From positions 1 to 64,000 of the forward strand of contig JAMKCH010014145.1 in NCBI GenBank assembly GCA_023653785.1: 64,000 nt of DNA, in the 5' to 3' direction. The notes beneath the pieces are model-generated. The model saw only the letters and a program-made list of their open reading frames with translations, did not search any database and was not told where the DNA came from. This document shows positions 34,795 to 45,099 of the stretch, one piece after another. Position 1 is the stretch's first letter. Each line of letters opens with the position of its first letter. The stretch is from Ophioderma brevispina. Lineage: Eukaryota; Echinodermata; Ophiuroidea; Amphilepidida; Ophiodermatidae. A program made the translations under genes and the position numbers.

Positions 34795-37700
34795 CTGCAG
34801 AAGTATTCACAGCATAGTTTAAAGAAGGTTAGTATAAAATGTATATATCTAAGCTCTGCTTTCAATGAAATTTGGAATTTTAAGGGTCAAATTATACCTT
34901 TCAATACCCGTCTGTCTTTGCTGTTAGTTTAGTTTAACAACGTTTTAGATCCGGTTTGTCCCCCTCTAATGGGGGGGCCGGACACCTCACCTCGGCATAC
35001 TGCTGTTTGAGGATGTTTGGAGCAAAAGATCATTGACCGGATTCCCTTCCGATGGCAATCCATTTTCTGCGATGGGCCTAGCCTTTGGCAACCCATGCCC
35101 ACCATGCCAGGCAGCATCTGCTGGGTTGCCCGCCATTGCTCTCTAGACTGATGCCCTTGAAGGTATATCGTCTTTTCATTCTACCAGGTACCAGCTACCC
35201 TCCGCATCAATCATAACCCAATGGGGGTGACGGGTTAGCCACCGACAACCCAAATTGTTAAAATCAAGCTAGTAGGGATGCTAAGACATCAACGTTTTCA
35301 TATATGCAAGGATTTCTTGTCATAGAGGACTGTAAGTATACAAAAATTCTTGACTTTGTGGCACATATGGTGGACAGTGCGATCCCGGTTTTTGAATTAA
35401 CTGCCGCTCTGGCTTTGTAGGGAGATAGTAGGGGCTATCGTAGCGGAAAAAGCCAAAGCAACCTCGGGCTACACTGTGGGATGGAATCAAAAAACCCTCT
35501 GGCATGTAACATGGAACAAAGAAATTGTTACAAATTAAGTCATCCTAATCAGGAAAACAATTCTATATTACCAAAATTTATTACCCTTATTTCTATGCTT
35601 GACATGCAATTTGTTGCCTCTTTTTCAGTGTCATTTTAGTGGGGTAATTAATATTTCAATATACCCATTTTTTAGCACAGACAGTATTAGATTCATGAGG
35701 ATACATTATCAAGATGGAGTAAACACTTATTCTTTACACATGGAAATGTTACCAAATGTCCAACCATTTTACCAAGTTAACAAATTTCATCAGATTCCAC
35801 ACCACTAATAGATCTGGTCTGGCTCCCTCTGGCCGAAAAGTGTTTGGGAAAAGGGTTAAAAAAAGTGACAGGTCTAAGTTAAAATTGAAAAATAGTAGAA
35901 ACTGGAACTTTCTGGGCCATATTTTGTGTTAGAAATCATTGTAAAGATACAAATCAGCACAATATCAAGACAAAAAAAGTGTGCGAGTCTTACTAATGAG
36001 TAATTACAGTACTAATTTTACACCCACCACATAGGAATATTTTGACTAGAAGCCACAGTTTCAGAGGGGATCGGAACTCATTGTTGTTTTCATGCTTCAG
36101 TAGCTCGAAAAATCCATGGTCAACTTATGGATTCTTCTTGCTGAATGGGATGCAGAGGTCTAGCATTTCAAGGTAATGCATAATTTAAGCGACTGATTCA
36201 CTTTGTTAATGAGAAATTTACGTTTTAATTAGGGTCATTTTGTACATAAACCAATGGCAATTTATTTGGTGGTGTGCAACCATCAGGCACCCCAACAGTT
36301 CATCTTTTGTAATCAAATTACAAATGTAGTACATGGTTGTCTGATGAGGACCATACCAAATGGTTTGACCAGCTACTTTTTCTTTAATACATACAATCTT
36401 TGCATTCTCTTACATTTTTTTAATAATATTGACATATTAGAGAATGTTTCTGTAAAATCTGCTTTTATCTGATAAAAATTTCAAATCAAACAGCGAACTG
36501 TTACAAAAATACCTAAAACTGAAGACGTAAATCTACATGAGTTCCTCCCCCCGGGTTTATGCATTGCTGGATTTAATACGGGTCAATTAATTGAAATATC
36601 TTTCCCCGAAACCCTACCGGCCCTAGTGTGGTCTAGCTTTCACCAGTTTACAAAGGGAGCGTTTCAAGGTCATTTTTTTCAAGTGCAACGAACTATATAT
36701 TATAAAAAAAGTAGTTTTGGTTGAACTCCCCACAGAGCCATATTATTTAACAATGGGGGTCAATTGTATATTATTGTATACCATGTTTAGATAGGTTAGT
36801 CTGGTCAAAGCTCTCTATTCTGCAAATTGATAATAAGTAAATTACTCAAAATAATACTAAAAATGTTTTTTTTTTAAAGTTTATTTGGCAACCAATATCT
36901 TGAAACCCAATCTTATTCCAGCAATTTGTGAAATACTAGCTTTTCCCATAAGCTCCTTTCAACTGTGCTTTGAGCTAGTTTGCCTAGAAGCAAGAAATTA
37001 AACCAGCAACTTTCAATATGCTATTATTACTATTTTCCCCTTAACCCTGGTTTTGTTAGTCATACTGAATGGCAGCTTTACCTAAGTATTAAAAATTTTC
37101 TCAATTTTGAATTGACAGGCTAAAAAATCAGTCTACTAATAACAAAAAGTTTGTAATGAGGGAAATTTAAATAAAATTTAGAGTGCCCCCTGCTCAGAAC
37201 CCTGGCCCACCACCAGCCCAAATAAGGACTTTTGTAACAGTGTAGTTGTCTATGGAGAAGAGAAGGACCCAATTTCGCCCCCTCGGAAACCCCTTTCGCC
37301 CCTTCAGCACACTTTCTCCCCCCCCCCCATTTGCAAAAGTTTGGTTATGGAATGATGCAAGGCATATTCAAAATATAAATCATGGCTTTCTCTACAGAGC
37401 CGGCAAAGACAACCTTTTTTCTTAAATTGGTATAGACAAAGTTGATCTAGTTTGGATCAAAATTGCACCTATCTTAGTATAAACCACCTTTGTTACAACC
37501 AAAGCCACATGTAAAACATGACTAAATGTGTGATTAGGCAAATCCCTGCACTTGCAAATTACGAAATTAGGCAAATTTCCATGAGTGAAAGTTAGGGCAA
37601 ACCACAAAAACAATTTATTTTAAAGTATGCTTCCGATTCCATGTGGCGTTCAGCAAAAACCACTCGGGGGAAAATTACATTTGCATTTTTAAGATTGTGG

Positions 37701-39088
37701 TTCGATCAAAAAACTTTCACTATGTAGCGTATTTAAACTATTAAAACTCAATATTTTTAACAAATTCGAGCAATTTAAAAAAAAATGCGGATAGTGTAAA
37801 CCGGCCTATATAGATTGTGAAATTGTATGCTTAAGCCCCAAATTTTCATTCTCTCTAAGGTTACAACAATCAATCATCTTTTGATAAACACCAAGGTATA
37901 ATCAATTATAAAACCAAACAAGCAAAGCCAATGATAACGTTTACACGTGTAAAAATATAAAGAGACTCCCCCGTTTTTGGGGGAAGGGAGTAATTGGAAA
38001 CAAAATACACGTATAAACTTCAGCAGATTATGATTAGAACTGAACATTTTTCTCCTTAGTATAAAATGACCACTTTAAACACAGGTGTCAAGCCATAGAG
38101 ATACTTCCCCTTTGTATTAGCGGCCATCTTGCCAGGGAATGGTGAAGTCCATCAAGATTTCTGGAAGAGACTTTCTAAATCTAAACAACGACATTGCATG
38201 TGGATTATTATGTATAAAAGTTAGGGTCACAATTTGAAGCACAGTACGTTGAGGGGGGGGGGTATATTAAAATTGATATGAATGAGGAATACTACGACTC
38301 CTTAAACACTGTCTGTTAGTAGGTTTACGCCTGAGGGAGGTGAAATGAAAGCCTCTATTTGCACACAAAATACACCAATTGTTGCCTGGCCCAGGTAATA
38401 ACACTTAAAAAAATAAAATCAATTACAAACTCAGCTCTGTACTCAACAACACAAACCTATAATAATGGTGATCTTTCTGCAACACTATATTTTCCGTTCA
38501 TATTTTCGTACTTTAAATGGGCATATATATATTATCAAACATATTGCTAATTGTAACAGGAAGTCCATGGCAGCTGGAACAATAATTTCCTCTTAATAAT
38601 GGGTTATTTTAAATGCCGGGGGTAGTGTCACAAAATAAAACTAAGTAAAGAACATGGACAGAAAAACTATGTAGAATAAGGACAAAACATGTTTTTTTTT
38701 TAAATTTATTTATTAATTATTTATTACAGTATTGGCGGGGTTTTGTTGTTTATGATTTATAATTAATATGATAGTTTCTTTTGGGGGAGCTTTTTCCCCC
38801 TTAATGCTGGTTAATTATTTCCCACAAAAAGTTTGCCAGTGGTCCAAGTTTTTTTCAATCGATGAAGTGCACCACAACTTTGACCTACACATCAATACAA
38901 GCAACCCTTTGTGATACTGAAATGACCCAATTGCGAGCTTATGTTTACACCAAATGTTTCGCATTCGCCGCACACTGTGAAAAACTTTTAGCTCCTCATG
39001 GGCAGGCGCTCCACCACGCCCTACACATGTAGAGGGGATTACACTTACTGTACACTCAAAACAATTCAATTGCACCGACACAAATAGC
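34795..39088. other. non-coding or unresolved; expected position of missing DMGDH exons
   Basis: About 390 residues of DMGDH should lie between the 42.2 and 34.7 kb exons, yet I found no match here. One 75-codon minus-strand frame behind an acceptor-like TGATTAG (35320-35540; VARGCFGFF, SPYYLPTKPERQ, HCPPYVPQSQEF) looks protein-like and is in the right order. Its resemblance to the GWE-x-P-x-WF region is too weak to call. The remainder is AT-rich, with C homopolymers near 37320 and a G run near 38253. Confidence 0.35.
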
Positions 39089-39092
39089 TTAA

Positions 39093-39451
39093 AGGTGCGA
39101 CAAGATTCAATATAGGTGTCCCTTAAAAAATAGATGAAAGTACTGATTTTTGCCTGATGTAAAGCTTTCCATCAGAAAAATATGCCCATCTGAAAGGATT
39201 AGGATTAAGCCGAGAAAGGTTTCTTTGGCTACAAGAAAAAATTGTGAAAAATTTAAAGTTCGTATAGGAGCCAATATGAGATTCAGCCTATGTTTTACAT
39301 TGAAATACAAGCAAATCCAAAACACCTTTTTTTCTCTTTTAAGACATTTCTGTAGCGAAATACAAGGCAAGAAATCTATTGAGTGTCTAATCTATATGAA
39401 ATTACTATTATGACACAATATTTGGGTGCCTCAAAATCTCTCGTTGCACCT
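39093..39451. mobile_element. TTAA-flanked MITE, most complete copy (359 bp)
   Basis: TTAA at 39089-39092 and 39452-39455 flank ends AGGTGCGACAAGATTC and ATCTCTCGTTGCACCT. It is non-coding. It resembles the T2-type TTAA MITEs known from animals (termini starting TTAAAGG), which are mobilised by an unrelated autonomous transposase; that link is inference. It is the reference copy for those at 3.6, 12.06 and 28.6 kb. Confidence 0.88.
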
Positions 39452-39455
39452 TTAA

Positions 39456-40169
39456 CACCAACAAATCTTTTCAATGTATAACATTTTCTAATCACATCCA
39501 GGTCAATCGGGAGCATTATCAGTACTCGAGTACAAAAACATCCCACACCATTCGAATATACAATGTGCATGTAACAGATTGTGGAACCCGAGGGCACATA
39601 GTACCGGTACCTGTTGAATGCACGTGTGGTTGAGCTAAACAAACAAGCAGCACATTACCAAGATTATGCTCTTGTATGCAAACATTGAATGCTCATGAGG
39701 GAAATACCTGAGGTAACTGAACACCATGGGTTTACTATTTTTGATAGATGGGCTGTGGGCCTGCATGGACACATTTCCAGTTAATATTTGTAATATAAAA
39801 ATATTCCTGTCATATGAGCTACCTTTTCAATAAGTGCTTTCTCTCCTACAAATAGCAACAAATTTCTTAAACCGTTTAAGGTGACTGAAATCATATTTTC
39901 ATTTGGTTTTTTAATATAGCACTAAATCATTTAGTAATTGCTCCAATGTATTTTGATAGGCCATACATGGAAAATAGCATAGCTCATGGTTTTTTATCAT
40001 TCCACCTAAAGGAACATTTCTCAGGCATAAAATCAAGTGGAAAAATAGGAGCTTTCTTATGATACCTGTCAACTTCGACATGGTGAAGTAGAGTGATCTA
40101 CTGCTAATCGGATCACCCACCTTTAACATTTTCTACAATGCTCAATAGTAATAATTTCACGGGTCCAAT
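39456..40169. other. intronic, nothing recognised
   Basis: AT-rich sequence, no feature supported. Confidence 0.5.
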
Positions 40170-41770
40170 TCTGACAAGGCGGTTCTCGAACCACAAAGGT
40201 CCCCCGCCCGTCGCGATAGTAAATGGAGGGAAATATAATTTTAAGATCACAGGGAGAATTATGATGGAAATAAGTGGTTCTCAAAACCACTGAAGCTGCT
40301 GCCATAGCAGTTGCAATTTGACGGTATCAAATGTTGACCATACAACTATTTGTAGTTATTTGACCTTAGATGACCCTACTTGACCTTGAAATGACCTTCA
40401 CAATTTTTGGTTTAGAAATGTTGACCACATCCACAAAGTTTCATGACCTACCACATGTTGAGTTAGTTGACCTTGAATACCCCAGGGCTAGAATTTCGGC
40501 GAGAATCCGAGAATCGATTCTCGCAAAGATTCTCGTAAATTGATTTGCGTGAATCAATGTTGATTCTTGCAAACTTTAGAACTTAACACAGTAGCGAATT
40601 AGATGATTCAGCAAAATTCATTTGTTTCAGAATCAAGAGGATTCTCGCAACTCGGCCACGGAAAATTCTACCCCTGATACCCCCACGACCTTGAAATTAC
40701 TCAAAAATTTTGGCAAGAATGCGTTACTACACCCTCATTTATAGACCATAATACCATTGTATGGATTTGACCTGGATGACCCCAATGACCTTGAAAGGAC
40801 CATCAAAAATTTTTGGCACTGAATGTTGACCACACAAACCAGTCTTCATTCATCCTACCACATACTTAGTGATTGACCTTGGAAGACCCAGCATGACCTT
40901 GAAATGGACCCTTCAAATTTTTTTGGCACGATGATGCCCACCCACCAAGTTAACTCATCCTACACTACTAGTAGTTTAGACCTTGAATGACCCGACAGGA
41001 CCTTGAAATGCAAATTTTTCGGCAGAAAGTGGACCCCCACCCACCAAGTTTCATCATCCTACCACAATTGACAAGGGCGGCGACAGCAATTTAATTTTTC
41101 TGCAGGAAGTTGACCACACCACCAAGTTTCATCATTCCTGCCCCAATTGCCAAGGCTTATAGCAATTTAATCCTATTTTGACCGCATTTGACTTGACCTA
41201 GCCAACATTCCCCACCTCCGAACTCCATCAACCATCACGTGGGTGACAATCTATGGTGCGAAGTAGATGGGCACCCATACGGCTTAGAGCAAAGAATGTG
41301 ATTTACAAGGAAAAAAAGGGCTATATAGGGGGTGGTGTACTTTAATCTTAGTTTTGACCAAATGTGCCCTATTTTGACAATATTTGGACCCTTCGACTCC
41401 ATGCCACATGATCCCACTCCGAACTATCCCACCCGGCTACTTGGGGACATATGGTACAAAAAGATGGACACCCATACTGCTTAGTCAAAAGATATCGTGT
41501 TTACAAGGCTTATAACAAAATCCTATTTGACCAAATTTGGACCTATACGTTGGACCTTTGAACACGCTAGGTAACATTGACCCACTTTACATCCCAGCCA
41601 ACGCTACTTGAGATTGTGCATCAATGTTGCGAAGATGGACACCCACACTTGCTAGATGCAGAGGATATTGCTTGGACACACACACGCACACCAAAACGCA
41701 CACACACACACACGGACGCAGGGCATTTATAGAGTCCCCTTGCCAACTAAAGTTGGCGGGGGACCAAAAA
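40170..41770. mobile_element. TGACCT-family element, copy 3 (~1.6 kb)
   Basis: It starts with GGCGGTTCTCGAACCAC. The stem GGTCCCCCGCC (40198-40208) has its perfect complement GGCGGGGGACC at 41755-41765. Between lie many TGACCTTGAAATGACC-type units interspersed with CACCAAGTTTCATCATCC, then a CA-rich tract. Directly before the right stem is GCCAACTAAAGTTGGC. A second start-like motif, AGTGGTTCTCAAAACCACTG, lies at 40274, so the block may be composite. Confidence 0.65.
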
Positions 41771-42206
41771 GCAATGGTGCAGACAGCAGGCAATTTCTGT
41801 AGATACATACAGGAAAAATTCAATTTCCATTCTACTGCGGACTTCAGGTTTTTCGAAATTTGACATCTTTAGCTTAAATGGATTTTTTCAGTGAGTGGGT
41901 GGGTGGGTGGGAGGGAGGGAGGGAGGGTGTAATATTATGTGCATACATTTATGCATGATCTACATCTTGCAGAGATTTATGACAATAGGTCATTACATGG
42001 TTGATGTTTTCACTAAGTAGATGGTTACCGATTTCGCGCAGCTATTGTGCATGCGTATCGCGCACACCGACTTTGTATGCTCGCAATCACATCTGCGGCT
42101 TACTGCGATTCGCACGTTTAAGACTGCGTGAAAGCTATGACGTCTTTCATTAGTTCAGGCCGGACGAAGTATACACACACTTGGACAGTTCCCTAAGCAT
42201 TCTTAC
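41771..42206. other. intronic; G-rich microsatellite and CpG-rich stretch
   Basis: GGGTGGGTGGGTGGGAGGGA-type sequence at about 41895-41928 has well over four G3 runs on the plus strand. A CpG-richer stretch with TTTCGCGCAGC and TCGCGCACACC follows near 42035-42070. No gene recognised. Confidence 0.5.
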
Positions 42207-42455
42207 CTGGCGGTACTCCATCTTCCACCCAGTCATCTTGTAGCCTCATTTTATGTGGTTTCTCATAGGGCCCTGTGAGTAATCCATCCCTCTCCTGACG
42301 CAGGTAATAGGAACCTTCCAAGTCCCTAATGACCGGTAGTTCTGTCTTGAGTGCAGCAACCTCTGGAATAGTTGATGTGACTACATACTGGTGATGAATA
42401 GCTATCAGAGGGTGCTCGATACCCGCTAGTCTTCCTATTTCTTGGCACCAAAATC
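42207..42455 (-). CDS. DMGDH: DMGDH homologue, oxidoreductase-domain exon (intact)
   Basis: This exon encodes 83 codons of the FAD-dependent amine-oxidising half of dimethylglycine dehydrogenase, a mitochondrial-matrix enzyme of choline and one-carbon metabolism. Splice sites are good: acceptor CCTATTAG just above 42455 and donor CCAG/gtaag ending at 42207. Both boundaries are phase 1, and the incoming phase matches the 44796-44936 exon. The uninterrupted frame shows [49 protein letters not shown] and DGVPPG, matching what I recall of vertebrate DMGDH (roughly 70% identity by eye). The [13 protein letters not shown] block favours DMGDH over sarcosine dehydrogenase or PDPR. No indel is evident here, unlike its duplicate at 51.1 kb. 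Confidence 0.94.
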
Positions 42456-42639
42456 CTAATAGGCAAATGAGAAAGATGAAATTGTTTTAGAATGTGTAAA
42501 TTTTACAAATTATTGTTCCAAAACTGTGAAATAAGTGAAGTAGGCCCACAGCCGCATTCTTCAACTTCCAATAATGGCATTGCTGGTTGAGACATGTCTG
42601 AGTCTAAAAATAATATTAGGACCAACCATCTATCCTTAA

Positions 42640-43145
42640 GTGGTTCTCAAGCCACTGAGGCTCCTGCCATAGCAGTTACAATATTGTGGATGACCCAAGA
42701 TGACCTTCAAATGACCTTGAAAATTGTTGGTATCATATGGTGACTTTACCCCCAGGTTTCATGACCATTCAACCATTTTTAGTGATTTGACCTTGGATGA
42801 CCCCACATGACCTTGAAATATCTTCATAATTTTCAGCACTAAATTTTGACCACACCCACCAAGTTTGATAATGCATGCAGCCATTTGCAGTGATTTAGTC
42901 TGTAGAGTGGATTAATGAATTTTCAAAATATGTAAATGTGTTCATAAATATTTCATACAGCACATGACCTCATCATGTTCTATCACCAAGCCACATTAGA
43001 AGTTCATTGATTAATTGGTTCAGCATGTAGAGTGAATTAATGATTTTTGGCCACCGAGACAGCCAGCCATCCATCCATCCATCCAGGCAGACAGGCATCC
43101 ATCTGCATGATCACATAGGCCCTCCACAACATGGTTGTGGGGGAA
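42640..43145. repeat. TGACCT-family repeat, copy 4
   Basis: It starts with AAGTGGTTCTCAAGCCACTG, contains TGACCTTCAAATGACCTTGA units and CCATCCATCCATCC. It ends with the hairpin CCCTCCACAAC / GTTGTGGGGG followed by A-rich sequence. Unlike copies 1-3, no complement of the terminal hairpin is seen at the 5' end. Confidence 0.6.
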
Positions 43146-43154
43146 AAAATTACT

Positions 43155-43709
43155 ATTCGAGGGTTGACAATCAGAAAGACGTAACTCAGCACTGAAAGAA
43201 ATATTAAAGAATTTCTTTAATTCTGCTGTTCATAATTAAAAATTGTTCTTTGTTTACTAGTTTATATAATGTTTGCTTACAGTACCATATATGTGATGTG
43301 ATCAAGCAAAATGAGTCGGAAGTCACAAATATTGATTTTGAGATAAAGCCAAACAAAAGAGAAAATGTCTTTTGTTTCCTATTGTTTTTGCCACCCTTCA
43401 ACTGACTATATCTTTGGAATTAATTGATCAAATTCAATGGGAGTTTCAGCAAAATGTAGCTTTTTAAATGGTGTATACAGTTATACGGAAAAGTAAAAAT
43501 TGATTTTGACCGACTTCAGACTCATTTTGCTTGACCACATCACATATGAGCTTTATGAGATGTTTTCATTTTGAGTAATGAATAGATTTGCTTAGTAGAA
43601 AATATTAAACATCACATTTCTCAAAAGCAGTATTACAGCAGAATTAAAGAAATTCTTTAATATTTCTTTCAGTGCTGAGTTACGTCCTTCTGATTGTCAA
43701 CCCTCGTAA
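43155..43709. mobile_element. 555-bp palindromic fold-back element
   Basis: The outer ~70 bp at each end are near-perfect complements: GGGTTGACAATCAGAAAGAC, GTAACTCAGCACTGAAAGAA and TTAAAGAATTTCTTTAATTC. Inner arms also pair: GTGATGTGATCAAGCAAAAT with ATTTTGCTTGACCACATCAC. Almost the whole element folds on itself. No transposase frame is present. A degraded copy at about 52110-52700 lies in the segmental duplicate. Confidence 0.85.
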
Positions 43710-44369
43710 TGTCCATGCAAAATTAGTATTTTTAACTCTCTTTCTGTAACAGAGAATTGATGGTACTCTTAATTTTCATTACTTTTCAGAATTTATCAGT
43801 GTTTTTGAAAGATTTTAGTACTATTTTCAGTACTATTTGAGTATTTGGAAGCCCTGACAAAATGTGTTCAAAATAAATGTGTTCAAAATATATATATTGA
43901 TGGTAGGCTGATTTAAAAGGGACCCCCACCAAAAAAATGTAATATAAACATGTAATCTACATTTTCACTTTTTGTGTCAAGTTTCTTCCACCCTATAAGT
44001 GTGAAAAGGTTACGAGCCTATCACACCATGTTATGATAATATTGGGTAATACACCACAGCTGGACTAAACGGGTCACTAAATATTGATTGTGTCTACTGA
44101 TACTTCACACAAACCCATAAGATATCTAAACCGATAGCATGACAATATTTAAACGCCACATTGCGATTTGACAACCCACTGCCGGGCATTCTTCCAAACT
44201 GCTGCATCTACACAATCTTCTAAAGATCTGGTGTTTCATGAAATGGTTTAATTGGAGGTATTACAAAGTAAACAATTTTCTTTTTTAAAACACATTTTCG
44301 ATATAAATGTTTTTTTCTTTGTAAGCATCCAACCATGGCACTTACAGACAATAAGACAATATGATACCA

Positions 44370-44660
44370 TAATGGGTACACATTTGGTGCAGTTGGATCA
44401 GCACTCGCCTCGTAAGCATTAAGGTTGTGGGTTTGATCCCCCACTGTCGCGATGTGTTGTGCACTTGGGCAGTTACCTCTCTCCACTCCGATTAAATGGG
44501 TACCCGCGGAATATTCTGGGAATGCAAAACAGACCTCTGTGCAGGAGGATGCACCCCCAAAGTACCATTCTATGAGGTATCCTGGCTCCAAGGTAACAGA
44601 GAGTTGGGCACTCCGCCTGCGGTCGCACCATTTGCATAACACGTACATACTGAAAACACA
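44370..44660 (+). mobile_element. tRNA-derived SINE
   Basis: A box TTGGTGCAGTTGG (44384-44396) and B box GGTTTGATCCC (44430-44440) are 33 bp apart, as in a tRNA gene. An anticodon-loop-like CTCGTAA lies between. The body continues TTGTGCACTTGGGC and TAAATGGGTACCCG, typical of SINE bodies in marine deuterostomes and fish. The 3' end is approximate. It sits in the intron between the two upstream DMGDH exons. Confidence 0.8.
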
Positions 44661-44795
44661 CTTTTAATTACAATGCATATGTGTAACTGTGATAAAAAAT
44701 AGTTCGAATAATCTGTGCACTTTTTTCCTATTATAAAGACCTGTGCTGCTGTGACGATAATGTTAGCAAAAGATGCATTGCATCAGTACACCTAC

Positions 44796-44936
44796 CCACC
44801 ACATTGATGATTCTCTTTGGATGTGATGGTTCCAATGTTTTGGTTGTTCTCCTACATTCCAAGAGTCATCAGCCCTTTTGGTGTCAAAGACTTTCACATG
44901 CATGTTGGTAATATCAGCTCCGTATTTTGCGAGCAC
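44796..44936 (-). CDS. DMGDH: DMGDH homologue, FAD-domain exon upstream of 42.2 kb (one frameshift)
   Basis: This is the exon immediately 5' of 42207-42455, separated by a 2.3-kb intron. Donor GTGGTGG/gtaggt at 44796 joins in phase with the next exon to give INVVG-FW, matching the conserved VNAAG-FW junction in DMGDH. The acceptor CTTCCTAG lies just above 44936. The first part reads AKYGADI and DDSWNV in one frame, while the last part, KRIINVV, is in another. A single-base shift therefore lies between about 44803 and 44855. The content corresponds to the end of the N-terminal FAD-binding region. The shift is either assembly error or a damaged exon; the clean junctions argue for error. Confidence 0.75.
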
Positions 44937-45099
44937 CTAGGAAGCATAGGCCTGCGTCATGGAATAGGGGTCTAGATGTGCATCACCCGGGGTTTGAATA
45001 TTCCCTCCTAAAATCTTAACAGTTTCAAAAAGGTGTTCTTACTGTTATGGATTAACCTTAACAATCATGTTAATTCATTTTTAACTAGTTCATTTCCAC
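44937..45099. other. non-coding
   Basis: Short AT-rich stretch upstream of the exon. The N-terminal DMGDH exons expected further along were not found. Confidence 0.4.

Larger units (their letters stand above)
42231..43900. repeat. segmental duplication, left copy
   Basis: It aligns in direct orientation with 51101-52892 and contains most of the intact DMGDH exon, the following intron start, a TGACCT repeat and the 555-bp palindrome. The two copies are clearly homologous but differ by many small indels and one ~50-bp insert. They diverge most between about 43720 and 43855 (52700-52840 in the partner). Confidence 0.85.

Noticed and set aside
35320..35540. 75-codon minus-strand frame as the missing DMGDH GWE-x-P-x-WF exon
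   Set aside because: Order and a few residues fit, but identity is far below that of the other exons. Kept only as an unresolved candidate.
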